From Paenibacillus validus NBRC 15382 (GTDB taxonomy: Bacteria; Bacillota; Bacilli; Paenibacillales; NBRC-103111): a stretch of 60,487 nucleotides of DNA. The number at the start of each line of letters is the position of its first letter. Positions within the stretch are counted from its first letter, which is position 1. This document shows, piece by piece, positions 52,817 through 60,487 of this stretch. Under the pieces are notes generated by a model. The model was not told the origin of the DNA, did no database searches, and saw only the letters and a program-made list of their open reading frames with translations. The position numbers and the translations under genes were made by a program. The stretch lies in contig NZ_BIMH01000033.1 of assembly GCF_004000985.1 (NCBI RefSeq), positions 1-60,487 of the forward strand, written 5' to 3'.

Positions 52817-53446
52817 CTACATCACCCCCATCAAATAAACGACCGTGAACACGAAAATCCAGACGACGTCGAGAAAATGCCAGTACAGGCTGATTACTTC
52901 GACCTTGCGTTTGGTGACCGGCGTAATGCCTCTGCGGCGAAGCTGAAGCATGAGGCCGACCATCCAGACGAGCCCGAGCGAGACGTGCATACCGTGCGTC
53001 CCGACCAGGGCGTAGAAGCTCGACAGGAACGCGCTGGTGCTGATTGTCGCTCCTTCGTGCACCATATGCACGAATTCCGACACCTCCAGCGTAATGAAGG
53101 CAGCGCCCAGCAGCGCGGTTACCCCCAGCCAGCCGATCAGCTGGTTTTTCTTGCCTTGATGCATCGCGAGCACGGCGAGACCGCTCGTGAAGCTGCTCGT
53201 AAGCAGGATGAACGTCTCGGCGATGATACCGGGCATGAGGAACAGTTCTTCCGGCGTCGGTCCGCCGTTCGTATTGGCACGAAGAACGACATACGTAGCA
53301 AACAAGGTGCCGAATAAGATACAGTCGGTAATGAGGAAAAGCCAAAACCCAAACGTTTTGAGCGACTCTTGGTCGTGATGGCCGTCGTCGTGCGCATGAT
53401 CGTGCGAGTCATGCCCATGTCCGTTGTGAACTGCCGTGTGCGCCAT
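52817..53446 (-). CDS. qoxC: Quinol oxidase subunit III
   Basis: 209-aa subunit with about five membrane helices (CyoC/QoxC type): FGFWLFLITDCILFGTLFAT, SLGLVWMVGLMLQLRRRG and WHFLDVVWIFVFTVVYLMG. The N-terminal 25 residues are rich in His and Asp (HDSHDHAHDDGHHDQE). Its ATG overlaps the qoxB stop (TAATG). Confidence 0.93.
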   Translation of the reverse strand: MAHTAVHNGHGHDSHDHAHDDGHHDQESLKTFGFWLFLITDCILFGTLFATYVVLRANTNGGPTPEELFLMPGIIAETFILLTSSFTSGLAVLAMHQGKKNQLIGWLGVTALLGAAFITLEVSEFVHMVHEGATISTSAFLSSFYALVGTHGMHVSLGLVWMVGLMLQLRRRGITPVTKRKVEVISLYWHFLDVVWIFVFTVVYLMGVM

Positions 53447-55425
53447 TAGACTTTCGCCTCCCTTAACGTTCTTTCCGTCCGTTCGATTTCGTCGACCGGG
53501 ATATAATAATCAGTATCATAGGTGAACGAGCGTACCAGCATGCAAATGGCGACGCCGACCAGCGCTGGAATCGTCAGCCACATCCAATCCCAGACGAAGC
53601 CGAATCCGGCAAAAAACCAGAACGCCGACATGATGAACGGAATGCCGGAGTTTTTCGGCATGTGGATCGGTTCGTACTTCGGCTTAACCGTATCCGAAGG
53701 GTTGATTCCGTTCGCGCGCTGCTGCTTCGTTTCCCACCAATCGTCAAGCTTGCCCGCCTGAGGCACGACTGCGAAGTTATACACCGGCGCCGGAGAAGGA
53801 ATCGACCATTCGAGCGTCCGGCCGTCCCACGGGTCTCCAGTCGTATCGCGTCTGTTCTGCTTGATGCTGTAGGCGATCTGCCATACTTGGAAGATGAAGC
53901 CGATCCCCATCAGGAACCCGCCGATCGTCGACACCATATTGAGCGGGCCCCAGCCCATGTCGAAGTCGTACGTGTACATCCGACGCGTCATGCCCATCAG
54001 ACCGAGAATGTACTGCGGCATGAAGCAGACGTAGAAGCCGATGTTCCACAGCCAGAACGCCCATTTGCCGAGATGCTCGTTCAGCTGGAAGCCGAACATC
54101 TTCGGCCACCAGTAGTACAGGCCGGCAAAGTAACCGAACGCCACGCCCCCGATCAGCACTTGATGGAAGTGAGCGATCAGGAAATAGCTGTTGTGGAACT
54201 GGAAGTCGGCCGGTGCGACCGACAGCAGCACCCCGGTCATCCCCCCGACTACGAAGCATGGGATAAAGGCGATCGTCCATAGCATCGGCGTCGGGAAGGA
54301 GAGCCTTCCCCTATACATCGTAAACAGCCAGTTGAATATTTTGACACCGGTCGGTATCGCGATCGCCATCGTCGTTAAGGCGAAGAATGCATTGACGTCA
54401 GCGCCCGAACCCATCGTGAAGAAGTGATGCGCCCAGGTAAAGAACGACATCACGCTAATGCTGAACATGGCAAAAACCATGGATTTGTAGCCGAACAGCT
54501 TCTTCTTGGAGAACGTCGCCACAATCTCGGAGAAAATCCCGAATGCGGGCAAAACGACGATGTACACTTCCGGGTGACCCCACATCCAGATGAGGTTGAT
54601 ATACATCATCGGGTTACCGCCGCCGTCAAGCGTGAAGAAATGCGCTCCGACGAAACGGTCCAGAAATAACAACGCGAGCGTAACCGTCAAGATCGGGAAG
54701 GCGAAAATGATGATGACGCAGCTGGAAAAAACAGACCAGGTGAACATCGGCATTTTCATCAATTTCATGCCTGGCGCGCGCATCTTCAGGATCGTTACGA
54801 TAAAGTTGATCCCCGTCGCCAAGCTACCGATACCGGAAATTTGAATGCCCCAAATATAAAAGTTTTGCCCGACGCCCGGACTAAACTGCAGGCCGGACAG
54901 CGGCGGATACGCGAGCCAGCCCGCATCCGGCGAGCCGCCGATAATGAAGGAGACGTTGAACAGCATCGCGCCCCAGAAAAACATCCAGAAGCTCAGCGAG
55001 TTCAAGAACGGATAGGCGACATCGCGCGCCCCGATTTGCAGCGGAACGACGATGTTGAACAGCCCGAACATGAGCGGCATGGCCATGAACAAAATCATAA
55101 TGACGCCGTGCGTCGTGAAAATTTGGTTATAGTGCTCCGCATGCAGAAACTCGGCGTTCGGCACCGCGAGCTGCAGCCGCATCAACAGGGCGTCCACTCC
55201 GCCGCGGAACAGCATAAGAATGGCACAAATAATATACATGATGCCGATCCGTTTATGATCGACGCTCGTCAGCCATTCGCGCCACAGCCAGCCCCACTTT
55301 TTGAAGTACGTGAGCACGAACACGATAGCGACCATCGTAAGTCCGATACTGACCTGAGCGCCGAGGATGAGCGGATCGCCGGTTACGAAAAACTCGGAAG
55401 CAAATTGCTTGATCTTATCCAGCAT
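53446..55425 (-). CDS. qoxB: Quinol oxidase subunit I (heme-copper catalytic subunit)
   Basis: 659 aa, about fifteen helices. Catalytic core: heme ligand in [15 protein letters not shown], Cu-B and cross-linked His-Tyr in [15 protein letters not shown], the Cu-B histidines in [10 protein letters not shown], and [13 protein letters not shown]. Reduces oxygen to water and pumps protons. No CuA site is needed because electrons come from quinol. Central gene of qoxABCD. Confidence 0.96.
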   Translation of the reverse strand: MLDKIKQFASEFFVTGDPLILGAQVSIGLTMVAIVFVLTYFKKWGWLWREWLTSVDHKRIGIMYIICAILMLFRGGVDALLMRLQLAVPNAEFLHAEHYNQIFTTHGVIMILFMAMPLMFGLFNIVVPLQIGARDVAYPFLNSLSFWMFFWGAMLFNVSFIIGGSPDAGWLAYPPLSGLQFSPGVGQNFYIWGIQISGIGSLATGINFIVTILKMRAPGMKLMKMPMFTWSVFSSCVIIIFAFPILTVTLALLFLDRFVGAHFFTLDGGGNPMMYINLIWMWGHPEVYIVVLPAFGIFSEIVATFSKKKLFGYKSMVFAMFSISVMSFFTWAHHFFTMGSGADVNAFFALTTMAIAIPTGVKIFNWLFTMYRGRLSFPTPMLWTIAFIPCFVVGGMTGVLLSVAPADFQFHNSYFLIAHFHQVLIGGVAFGYFAGLYYWWPKMFGFQLNEHLGKWAFWLWNIGFYVCFMPQYILGLMGMTRRMYTYDFDMGWGPLNMVSTIGGFLMGIGFIFQVWQIAYSIKQNRRDTTGDPWDGRTLEWSIPSPAPVYNFAVVPQAGKLDDWWETKQQRANGINPSDTVKPKYEPIHMPKNSGIPFIMSAFWFFAGFGFVWDWMWLTIPALVGVAICMLVRSFTYDTDYYIPVDEIERTERTLREAKV

Positions 55426-55449
55426 GAGCGAACCTTCCTCTCGTCTAAA

Positions 55450-56433
55450 TTAATGCCCCGCATGTTCGTGTGTCGTAGACGACTGCGGATTCGGCTTTGT
55501 TTCTATGACCGGCTGCGCCTTGGGAGCCTCGTTCTGTGCCGGTGCCCCGTGACCTCCGTGCGCTCCATGACCTTGGCCGTTAACCGCGTATTTCGTTACG
55601 ATATGCCCGAATAAGCCTTCCGGGAACGAAGCATAATATTGCGGGTTGGATTTGCCTGGCTTGGCCAGCTCTTCATAGCCTTCCATCGATAACACCGGAG
55701 ACGTGCGTTTCACGCTGCCGACCCACATCTTGAATTCTTCTTCCGACGTCGCTTTCACATCAAAGGTCATATCGGCAAAATGCTCGCCGCTGAAATTAGC
55801 GCCCGATCCGTAGTAAGTTCCCGGATGGTCCGCTTGCAGAAACAACGTCATCGCCATGCCTGACATCGTATACATCTGCCCCCCCAGCTGAGGAATCCAG
55901 AACGAGTTCATTGGCGCATCCGAGGTTAGCTCGAATTTAATCGGCACATCCTCGGGAATTTGCAAATAGTTCACCGTTGCAATGCCTTGCTCCGGATACA
56001 TGAACAACCATTTCCAGTCCAGCGATGTCGCTTGAATCGTAATCGGCTTCTTCTCCGATGCGATCGGCTTCGAAGGTTCGAGCTCATACGTATACCGAAC
56101 CGTTACGACGCCGAGCACGATGATAACCAGAATGGGAATGCCCCACCATACCGCCTCCATAACCGTACTATGCGCCCAGTCTGGCCGATAGGTCGCTTTC
56201 GTCCCCGGCTTATCGCGGTACCTCCATACGATATAAGCGGTCAGAGCCAGCACCGGCACCAGAATGATCGCGCACAATATCATTGAAAACCAAATCAAAT
56301 CTTTCTGACTTTCACCAATCGGCCCTTTTGGGTCCATCACGATGATTTGTTCCGCGCACCCCGACAATAGCAGGACCATGCCTACGATTAAGAACGGGAA
56401 TGCGAGCCGAACAGCCCTTTTCGGTTTTGCCAT
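55450..56433 (-). CDS. qoxA: Quinol oxidase subunit II (lipoprotein)
   Basis: 327 aa. Lipoprotein signal with lipobox LLLSGC, two membrane helices (about 45-70 and 95-120), then a cupredoxin-like domain. The loop that holds CuA cysteines in cytochrome c oxidases reads GANFSGEHFADMTF here, without Cys, so this is a quinol oxidase. C-terminal tail is Gly/His-rich (GHGAHGGHGA ... HEHAGH). ATG 56433 follows AGGAGG; the longer frame starting at 56457 is unlikely. Confidence 0.93.
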   Translation of the reverse strand: MAKPKRAVRLAFPFLIVGMVLLLSGCAEQIIVMDPKGPIGESQKDLIWFSMILCAIILVPVLALTAYIVWRYRDKPGTKATYRPDWAHSTVMEAVWWGIPILVIIVLGVVTVRYTYELEPSKPIASEKKPITIQATSLDWKWLFMYPEQGIATVNYLQIPEDVPIKFELTSDAPMNSFWIPQLGGQMYTMSGMAMTLFLQADHPGTYYGSGANFSGEHFADMTFDVKATSEEEFKMWVGSVKRTSPVLSMEGYEELAKPGKSNPQYYASFPEGLFGHIVTKYAVNGQGHGAHGGHGAPAQNEAPKAQPVIETKPNPQSSTTHEHAGH

Positions 56434-56632
56434 GACGATCCTCCTATCCTCGTTCAACCCACGATGAAAACTTTGTGATTTACTTCACTTATCTATAACT
56501 ATAACTTAACAGATTTCCGCGGTTATTGAATCAGGGTTAACAAATACGTCAAGCAATCGCCTTGATCCTGTAAAATAAATGTCACCGGTTCGACATTGAC
56601 GGTAACCTGTCTTTATGAGAATGGATACACGC

Positions 56633-56668
56633 AAAAAGGCCAATCCAGTCTGCTCGACAAGATTGGCC
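56633..56668 (-). terminator. Terminator after the 86-aa membrane protein gene
   Basis: On the minus strand GGCCAATC pairs with GATTGGCC around a loop of 15 and is followed by five T. Confidence 0.8.
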
Positions 56669-56699
56669 TTGCTTCTGTTTTAGCAAAATATCGTTGGTT

Positions 56700-56960
56700 T
56701 TATTCCGTTCTTGAGGCTGCGCGCGAATGCACCAAGTGGATCGCTGTGCGGATGACGTAAATATGAACGCTGCCGACCATAAAGCCGATGCCGACCATCA
56801 GGGAAGGATTCCGATCGCTGAAATGATGCAAGTTAAGCAAACTGAGTACAAAGCCGATACCGAGTAGGACCCAAGCCGCCACCGTCATCATCGTGACTAG
56901 ACGACCCACATCCCGCCCACTGTGATTTACCTCGTTAGCCGATGCCGTTCTCGTCGTCAT
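56700..56960 (-). CDS. Small membrane protein with two helices, 86 aa, unknown
   Basis: Not recognised. Two hydrophobic segments (about 22-42 and 50-70) with a short polar loop between them. GGAG with 8-base spacing supports ATG 56960; a longer reading from 57065 is unlikely. Followed by its own terminator and divergent from the prenyltransferase operon. Confidence 0.6.
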   Translation of the reverse strand: MTTRTASANEVNHSGRDVGRLVTMMTVAAWVLLGIGFVLSLLNLHHFSDRNPSLMVGIGFMVGSVHIYVIRTAIHLVHSRAASRTE

Positions 56961-57185
56961 GCTAATCACTCCAATCTGAGATGAAAGTGTTTTCTTTTCC
57001 TTAGTATACCACATTTTTCGCAATTTGTTCAAAATTTTTTCACGCTTTGGACAAAGAAAGGACAAGGAAAGGACAAATTTGCAGACGCATCCGTATAATT
57101 CATTTGCATTTTTGGAAAAATAGTTGGGGTAAAAAGAGAAGCAAGGTTCAGTTTACACCTATGCTTGGAAAAGGGAGCAAAAATC

Positions 57186-58097
57186 ATGACAGACAGCATG
57201 TTGTATCACGCCAGAAATCACCGCAGCTTCATGGAGACCTCCAAACTGTTATTTATGCAGCTTCGTCCGAAGCAATGGACGAAGAACATGCTCGTCTTTG
57301 CAGCTTTTACTTTTTCCATCGACAAAATGCACCCCGGCGCTGTTATCCATAGTCTTACCGCGTTTATCTTGTTTTCATTCGTATCCGGCTGCGTTTACAT
57401 TTTGAACGATTATATGGATCGGGAAGCCGATCGCCAGCATCCTGACAAACGCCATCGTCCCATGGCCTCCGGCCGATTGAATCCGCAGCTCGCCGTTGCC
57501 TTCGGCTTCGTGCTGTTCGTCTGCTCCATGGCCGCGGCTGTACGGGAACATCCGCTGTTCGCCTTGCTGCTCTTCATTTATTTTGCTCTCAACGTTGCCT
57601 ACTCGCTTGCCTTGAAGCAAGTCGTGATCATCGACATTATGATTATTGCAGCAGGGTTCGTACTGCGCGCACTGGGCGGGGGTATCGTGATTCAGGTTCA
57701 TTTTACGCCGTGGTTTTTGCTATGCGTATTTCTGCTCTCGCTTCTGCTTGCGATCGGGAAGCGCCGGCACGAGTTCATGCTGCTGCAAAATGACAAAGGA
57801 ACTCACCGCAAGGTGCTTGATAAATATTCCGAAACGCTTCTGGATCAGATGACGGGGATCGTAACGACAGCGACCATCATCTCTTACAGCATGTTTACGT
57901 TTTTATCGGGACGTACCATTCATTTAATGTGGACGATTCCTTTTGTTATTTACGGTGTGTTCCGGTACCTTTATCTCATCCATGTCCTCGGCAAGGGCGG
58001 CAAGCCTGAAGAATTGCTGCTTCAGGACACAGGAATTGTGGCGACGGTCATGACTTATGGTATTTCAGTTGTGTTTATTCTCAAGGCATTCGGTTGA
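57186..58097 (+). CDS. UbiA-family prenyl-phosphate transferase (DPPR synthase-like)
   Basis: 303-aa integral membrane enzyme with about eight helices. First Asp-rich motif NDYMDREADRQHPDKRHRP (about 75-93) and the loop region GKRRHEFMLL (about 196-205) resemble decaprenyl-phosphate phosphoribosyltransferases rather than quinone-type UbiA enzymes. It would join a 5-phosphoribosyl group from PRPP to polyprenyl phosphate. AAGGGAG precedes ATG 57186. First gene of a three-gene operon. The exact reaction is inferred. Confidence 0.8.
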   Translation: MTDSMLYHARNHRSFMETSKLLFMQLRPKQWTKNMLVFAAFTFSIDKMHPGAVIHSLTAFILFSFVSGCVYILNDYMDREADRQHPDKRHRPMASGRLNPQLAVAFGFVLFVCSMAAAVREHPLFALLLFIYFALNVAYSLALKQVVIIDIMIIAAGFVLRALGGGIVIQVHFTPWFLLCVFLLSLLLAIGKRRHEFMLLQNDKGTHRKVLDKYSETLLDQMTGIVTTATIISYSMFTFLSGRTIHLMWTIPFVIYGVFRYLYLIHVLGKGGKPEELLLQDTGIVATVMTYGISVVFILKAFG

Positions 58098-58117
58098 TTA
58101 ATGAAAAGGAGCTCCGT

Positions 58118-58477
58118 ATGCAAGCGTACATGTACTTGCTCTTATCCGTTCCGCTTGGAGCTATAGGACAGGTTTTGATGAAATGGGGCGCTATGCTGAC
58201 GCCCGCAGAAGTAACCGGATCGGTATGGCACCGGAACATTCAGATGTTTACCAATGCCCCCATCCTGTCCGGGCTTGGATTGTATGCTGTATCGGTGGCG
58301 TTCTGGATTTGCGGTTTGCGGAGCATCCCCCTATCCAAGGCGTACCCTATGGTGGCTGGCGGCTATATCATCGTGTTTGTGCTGGCGGCCGTTATTTTTC
58401 ATGAACCGGTCACGCTGCCCAAAATGGGCGGTCTAGCCTTGATCGCGCTGGGGGTGCTTGTGCTTGCGATATCATAG
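58118..58477 (+). CDS. SMR/EamA-like four-helix carrier, 119 aa
   Basis: Four hydrophobic helices of the small multidrug resistance / EamA half type, with GQVLMKWGAML in helix 1 and the Pro/Tyr motif IPLSKAYPMVAGGYIIVFVL in helix 3. Related pairs (ArnE/F) flip polyprenyl-phosphate sugars. AAAGGAG precedes ATG 58118, 20 bases after the upstream stop. A role as flippase for the lipid-linked sugar made by the neighbour is inferred. Confidence 0.78.
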   Translation: MQAYMYLLLSVPLGAIGQVLMKWGAMLTPAEVTGSVWHRNIQMFTNAPILSGLGLYAVSVAFWICGLRSIPLSKAYPMVAGGYIIVFVLAAVIFHEPVTLPKMGGLALIALGVLVLAIS

Positions 58478-58490
58478 ACGGGAGCCCTCC

Positions 58491-60107
58491 ATGCACCGGG
58501 GGGAATGGAGCCTTGATACAGCTCTGCTGCTCATCTCCGTTCTAGGCATCGGTTACACGGCCATCCTGACGGCCCTTCTGTGTAATTTGCCTCCGCATGC
58601 AGCGGTATTGACGCCGATTGCGCTAGTTCTCTGGGTCATATTCGGAATAGCCATGCATAGATGGGGGATTTCATTCGCCCGGACTTCGTATGCGCTGGCC
58701 ATTCTTGGGGTGACTCTATCTCTATTCATGAGCACTTCGATTCTCGATACGTCATATGACGGCCAAGTGTATCATATTCTTGCAATCAGTTCCATCAAGG
58801 AAGGCTGGAATCCACTGTACCATTCTGCGTTTCCGCTTTCGATCTGGATTGAGCATTATGCCAAGGCGCCGTGGCTGCTTGCGGCGTTTTTCTATGCTTA
58901 TTGGCCTTCGATCGAAGTCGGTAAGGCAACGAACGTGATTTGCTGGCTGGCCTCTTTTTTTGCAGCTTTTGGCGCATTGGCCCGCATTTTCAGGAACCGC
59001 TCTCTCTTCGTCTTAGGTTTATTGGGCGCCGTTATGGCGGCGAATCCTGTCGTTGTGGCGGAATTGTTTACGTATTATAACGATGGTCTGCTGGGCAGCC
59101 TGATGTTGGTTTACATCGCGGCTCTTGCCCATTATGCCAAGACATTCGAGCGAAAATCGCTGATCCTGGCGTCGGTAACGCTGCTGCTTCTGCTGAACAT
59201 TAAATTTACGGCCATCGTTTATGCGGGATTGATCACTTTTATTTTTGTGGTCTACCTGACGTTTGCGAACAGGTTCAAATCGGTTATCGTCACCTTAACT
59301 TTAGGTCTTACCTTCATGGCCGGTGTCATCGGATTCGGCTATAACCCCTATGTCACCAACACGGTTCATAAGGGGCATCCGTTTTATCCGCTGGCCGGGT
59401 CCGGCAAAATCGATATTATATCAGCCAACCAGCCGGCCGATTTTGCAGGCAAAGGGACGCTTGAGAAAATGGTGCTTTCCTTGACCCGGAAAACCGGCAA
59501 TCCGATTCAACCCCTGCAATCGGAGCCCCGCGACTTGTTTACGCTAGATCTGGATGAAATCAAAACCGAATTCAGGCACATGGATCAAGATACAAGAATC
59601 GGCGGTTTCGGCCCGTTCATGTTTTGGATCGCGCTGGGCTCCATTGCGCTCGGGTTCCTGCTTCTCGCGTATGATTGGCGTCTGGCGCTTGGGGCGGCTT
59701 TAGCGGTCGCCGCTCTGTCAGCGACTGTATTCATCAATCCGGAGAGCTGGTGGGCCCGCTATGTGCCGCAATTTTGGCTGATACCGGTCGTTATCGCTCT
59801 ATGCGGATATGTTGCCCGGCATAAGGTGCCGAAATGGGCCGCCCTCTTACTGCTAACGTTGATCGGATGTAATGCGCTCGGTTCGAACTACCGGCTGGTG
59901 CACATGCAAGTCAAGAACAGTCAGCAGTTGAAAGCCCAGCTGGATGCGCTGCCGGTCCGTCTCCAGATTCATCGCGAAGGCGAGGGCTTTGCTTCTGTTC
60001 CCCTTCGTTTGCGGGAACAAGGGATTGCGTTCACTTACGCGCAAAACGAACTTTCCTGCAAACATCCGGACCAAATAAAGTTCTCTATCGTCCGTTATTG
60101 CGACTAA
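58491..60107 (+). CDS. Polytopic membrane glycosyltransferase-like protein, 538 aa
   Basis: About eleven to twelve hydrophobic helices. The first extracytoplasmic loop has an acidic patch (STSILDTSYDGQVYHILAIS, about 83-102), as in GT-C enzymes that use polyprenyl-linked donors; another loop (about 295-385) is large and hydrophilic. A soluble tail of about 50 residues ends the protein. No exact family recognised. GGGAG precedes ATG 58491. Third gene of the operon; acceptor unknown. Confidence 0.72.
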   Translation: MHRGEWSLDTALLLISVLGIGYTAILTALLCNLPPHAAVLTPIALVLWVIFGIAMHRWGISFARTSYALAILGVTLSLFMSTSILDTSYDGQVYHILAISSIKEGWNPLYHSAFPLSIWIEHYAKAPWLLAAFFYAYWPSIEVGKATNVICWLASFFAAFGALARIFRNRSLFVLGLLGAVMAANPVVVAELFTYYNDGLLGSLMLVYIAALAHYAKTFERKSLILASVTLLLLLNIKFTAIVYAGLITFIFVVYLTFANRFKSVIVTLTLGLTFMAGVIGFGYNPYVTNTVHKGHPFYPLAGSGKIDIISANQPADFAGKGTLEKMVLSLTRKTGNPIQPLQSEPRDLFTLDLDEIKTEFRHMDQDTRIGGFGPFMFWIALGSIALGFLLLAYDWRLALGAALAVAALSATVFINPESWWARYVPQFWLIPVVIALCGYVARHKVPKWAALLLLTLIGCNALGSNYRLVHMQVKNSQQLKAQLDALPVRLQIHREGEGFASVPLRLREQGIAFTYAQNELSCKHPDQIKFSIVRYCD

Positions 60108-60166
60108 AATTCCCATTCGGGCGGCTCGGTACCCCGACTGTACGGAGCGACACACCCTGATATAAG

Positions 60167-60206
60167 AAAAAAACATGCCTTTGATCGTTATGATCAAAGG
60201 CATGTT
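60167..60206 (-). terminator. Terminator of the tRNA operon
   Basis: A perfect 15-bp stem (AACATGCCTTTGATC with GATCAAAGGCATGTT), loop of five, followed on the minus strand by a T run. Also lies 60 bases after the membrane glycosyltransferase-like gene and may serve both. Confidence 0.85.
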
Positions 60207-60218
60207 ATCTTAAAGGAA

Positions 60219-60290
60219 AGCGGAAGACGGGATTCGAACCCGCGACCCTCGCCTTGGCAAGGCGATGCTCTACCCCTGAGCCACTTCCGC
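60219..60290 (-). tRNA. tRNA-Gly (GCC)
   Basis: Cloverleaf with acceptor GCGGAAG/CTTCCGC, anticodon loop TTGCCAA and T arm GGTTCGAATCC. Discriminator T; the CCA end is not encoded. Last gene of the tRNA cluster. Confidence 0.97.
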
Positions 60291-60312
60291 ATGAGATTGG
60301 AGGAGTAAAAAG

Positions 60313-60385
60313 TGAGCCATGTAGGACTCGAACCTACGACACCCTGATTAAAAGTCAGGTGCTCTACCAACTGAGCTAATGGCTC
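60313..60385 (-). tRNA. tRNA-Lys (TTT)
   Basis: Acceptor GAGCCAT/ATGGCTC, anticodon loop CTTTTAA, T arm GGTTCGAGTCC, discriminator A; CCA not encoded. Confidence 0.97.
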
Positions 60386-60405
60386 GTACTGCACTTTATC
60401 AAAAA

Positions 60406-60482
60406 TGGCGGAGCTGACGGGATTCGAACCCGCGGTCTCCTGCGTGACAGGCAGGCATGTTAGGCCTCTACACCACGGCTCC
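60406..60482 (-). tRNA. tRNA-Asp (GTC)
   Basis: Anticodon loop CTGTCAC, T arm GGTTCGAATCC, encoded CCA and discriminator G, the identity base for Asp. The acceptor stem has one C-A mismatch (position 6 with 67). First of the three tRNA genes visible; more may lie beyond the window edge. Confidence 0.95.
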
Positions 60483-60487
60483 ACACG

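Overview
The window looks like a chromosomal segment of a moderately GC-rich Firmicute, most likely Paenibacillus or a close relative. The evidence is the strong AGGAGG-type ribosome binding sites, sigma-A promoters, a ykoEDC-tenA thiamine operon, qoxABCD quinol oxidase, a WIAG-tail repeat protein, an SLH-domain surface protein and a short IlvA. Genes lie on both strands, mostly as short operons closed by clear hairpin terminators.

Layout. 0.1-5 kb: giant pentadecapeptide-like repeat protein, M29 aminopeptidase, and the DNA repair glycosylase tag with a LexA-like box at its promoter. 5-7.5 kb: EcsC-family protein and a marR-pirin pair sharing a duplicated palindromic operator. 7.6-11.5 kb (minus): TPP riboswitch followed by ykoE-ykoD-ykoC-tenA (thiamine precursor import and salvage). 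11.7-18.5 kb: Cys-rich small protein, psd, fosmidomycin-resistance-type MFS, glutaminase, aminotransferase, threonine dehydratase. 18.6-21.7 kb: SLH-domain exported protein divergent from a membrane-anchored FAD oxidoreductase. 21.8-23.5 kb: a complete insertion sequence with terminal inverted repeats, an 8-bp T target duplication inside a terminator T tract, and a frameshifted transposase. 23.5-32.2 kb: MarR/MFS pair, a hairpin repeat, YpmS-like protein, DEVD-box RNA helicase, MOSC protein, hydrolase, SDR, CheX, Nudix.

32.2-34.8 kb is the most unusual part. About 2.5 kb of strand-asymmetric, pyrimidine-rich DNA is full of short tandem repeats (units of 6, 13, 14, about 42 and 68 bp). In its middle sits one intact gene for an IS1595-type protein that appears to have lost its catalytic acids. 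That gene has a good sigma-A promoter with two LexA/SOS-like boxes exactly 30 bp apart.

34.8-45.2 kb: cysteine dioxygenase, a two-component pair, HAD phosphatase, MarR-regulated and PadR-regulated DHA2 drug exporters facing each other, LysR regulator, PHP phosphatase. 45.2-52.3 kb: YqfQ-like protein, a 1,267-residue hybrid sensor kinase with HPt, an OmpR-type regulator and an EAL-domain protein, which plausibly act together in c-di-GMP control. 52.4-56.4 kb (minus): qoxABCD with His-rich tails on three subunits. 57.2-60.1 kb: a three-gene operon (UbiA-type prenyl-phosphate transferase, SMR-like carrier, membrane glycosyltransferase-like protein) that looks like a lipid-linked sugar synthesis, flip and transfer set. 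60.2-60.5 kb: tRNA-Asp, tRNA-Lys and tRNA-Gly on the minus strand.

All statements come from reading the sequence by eye. No database search or folding software was run.
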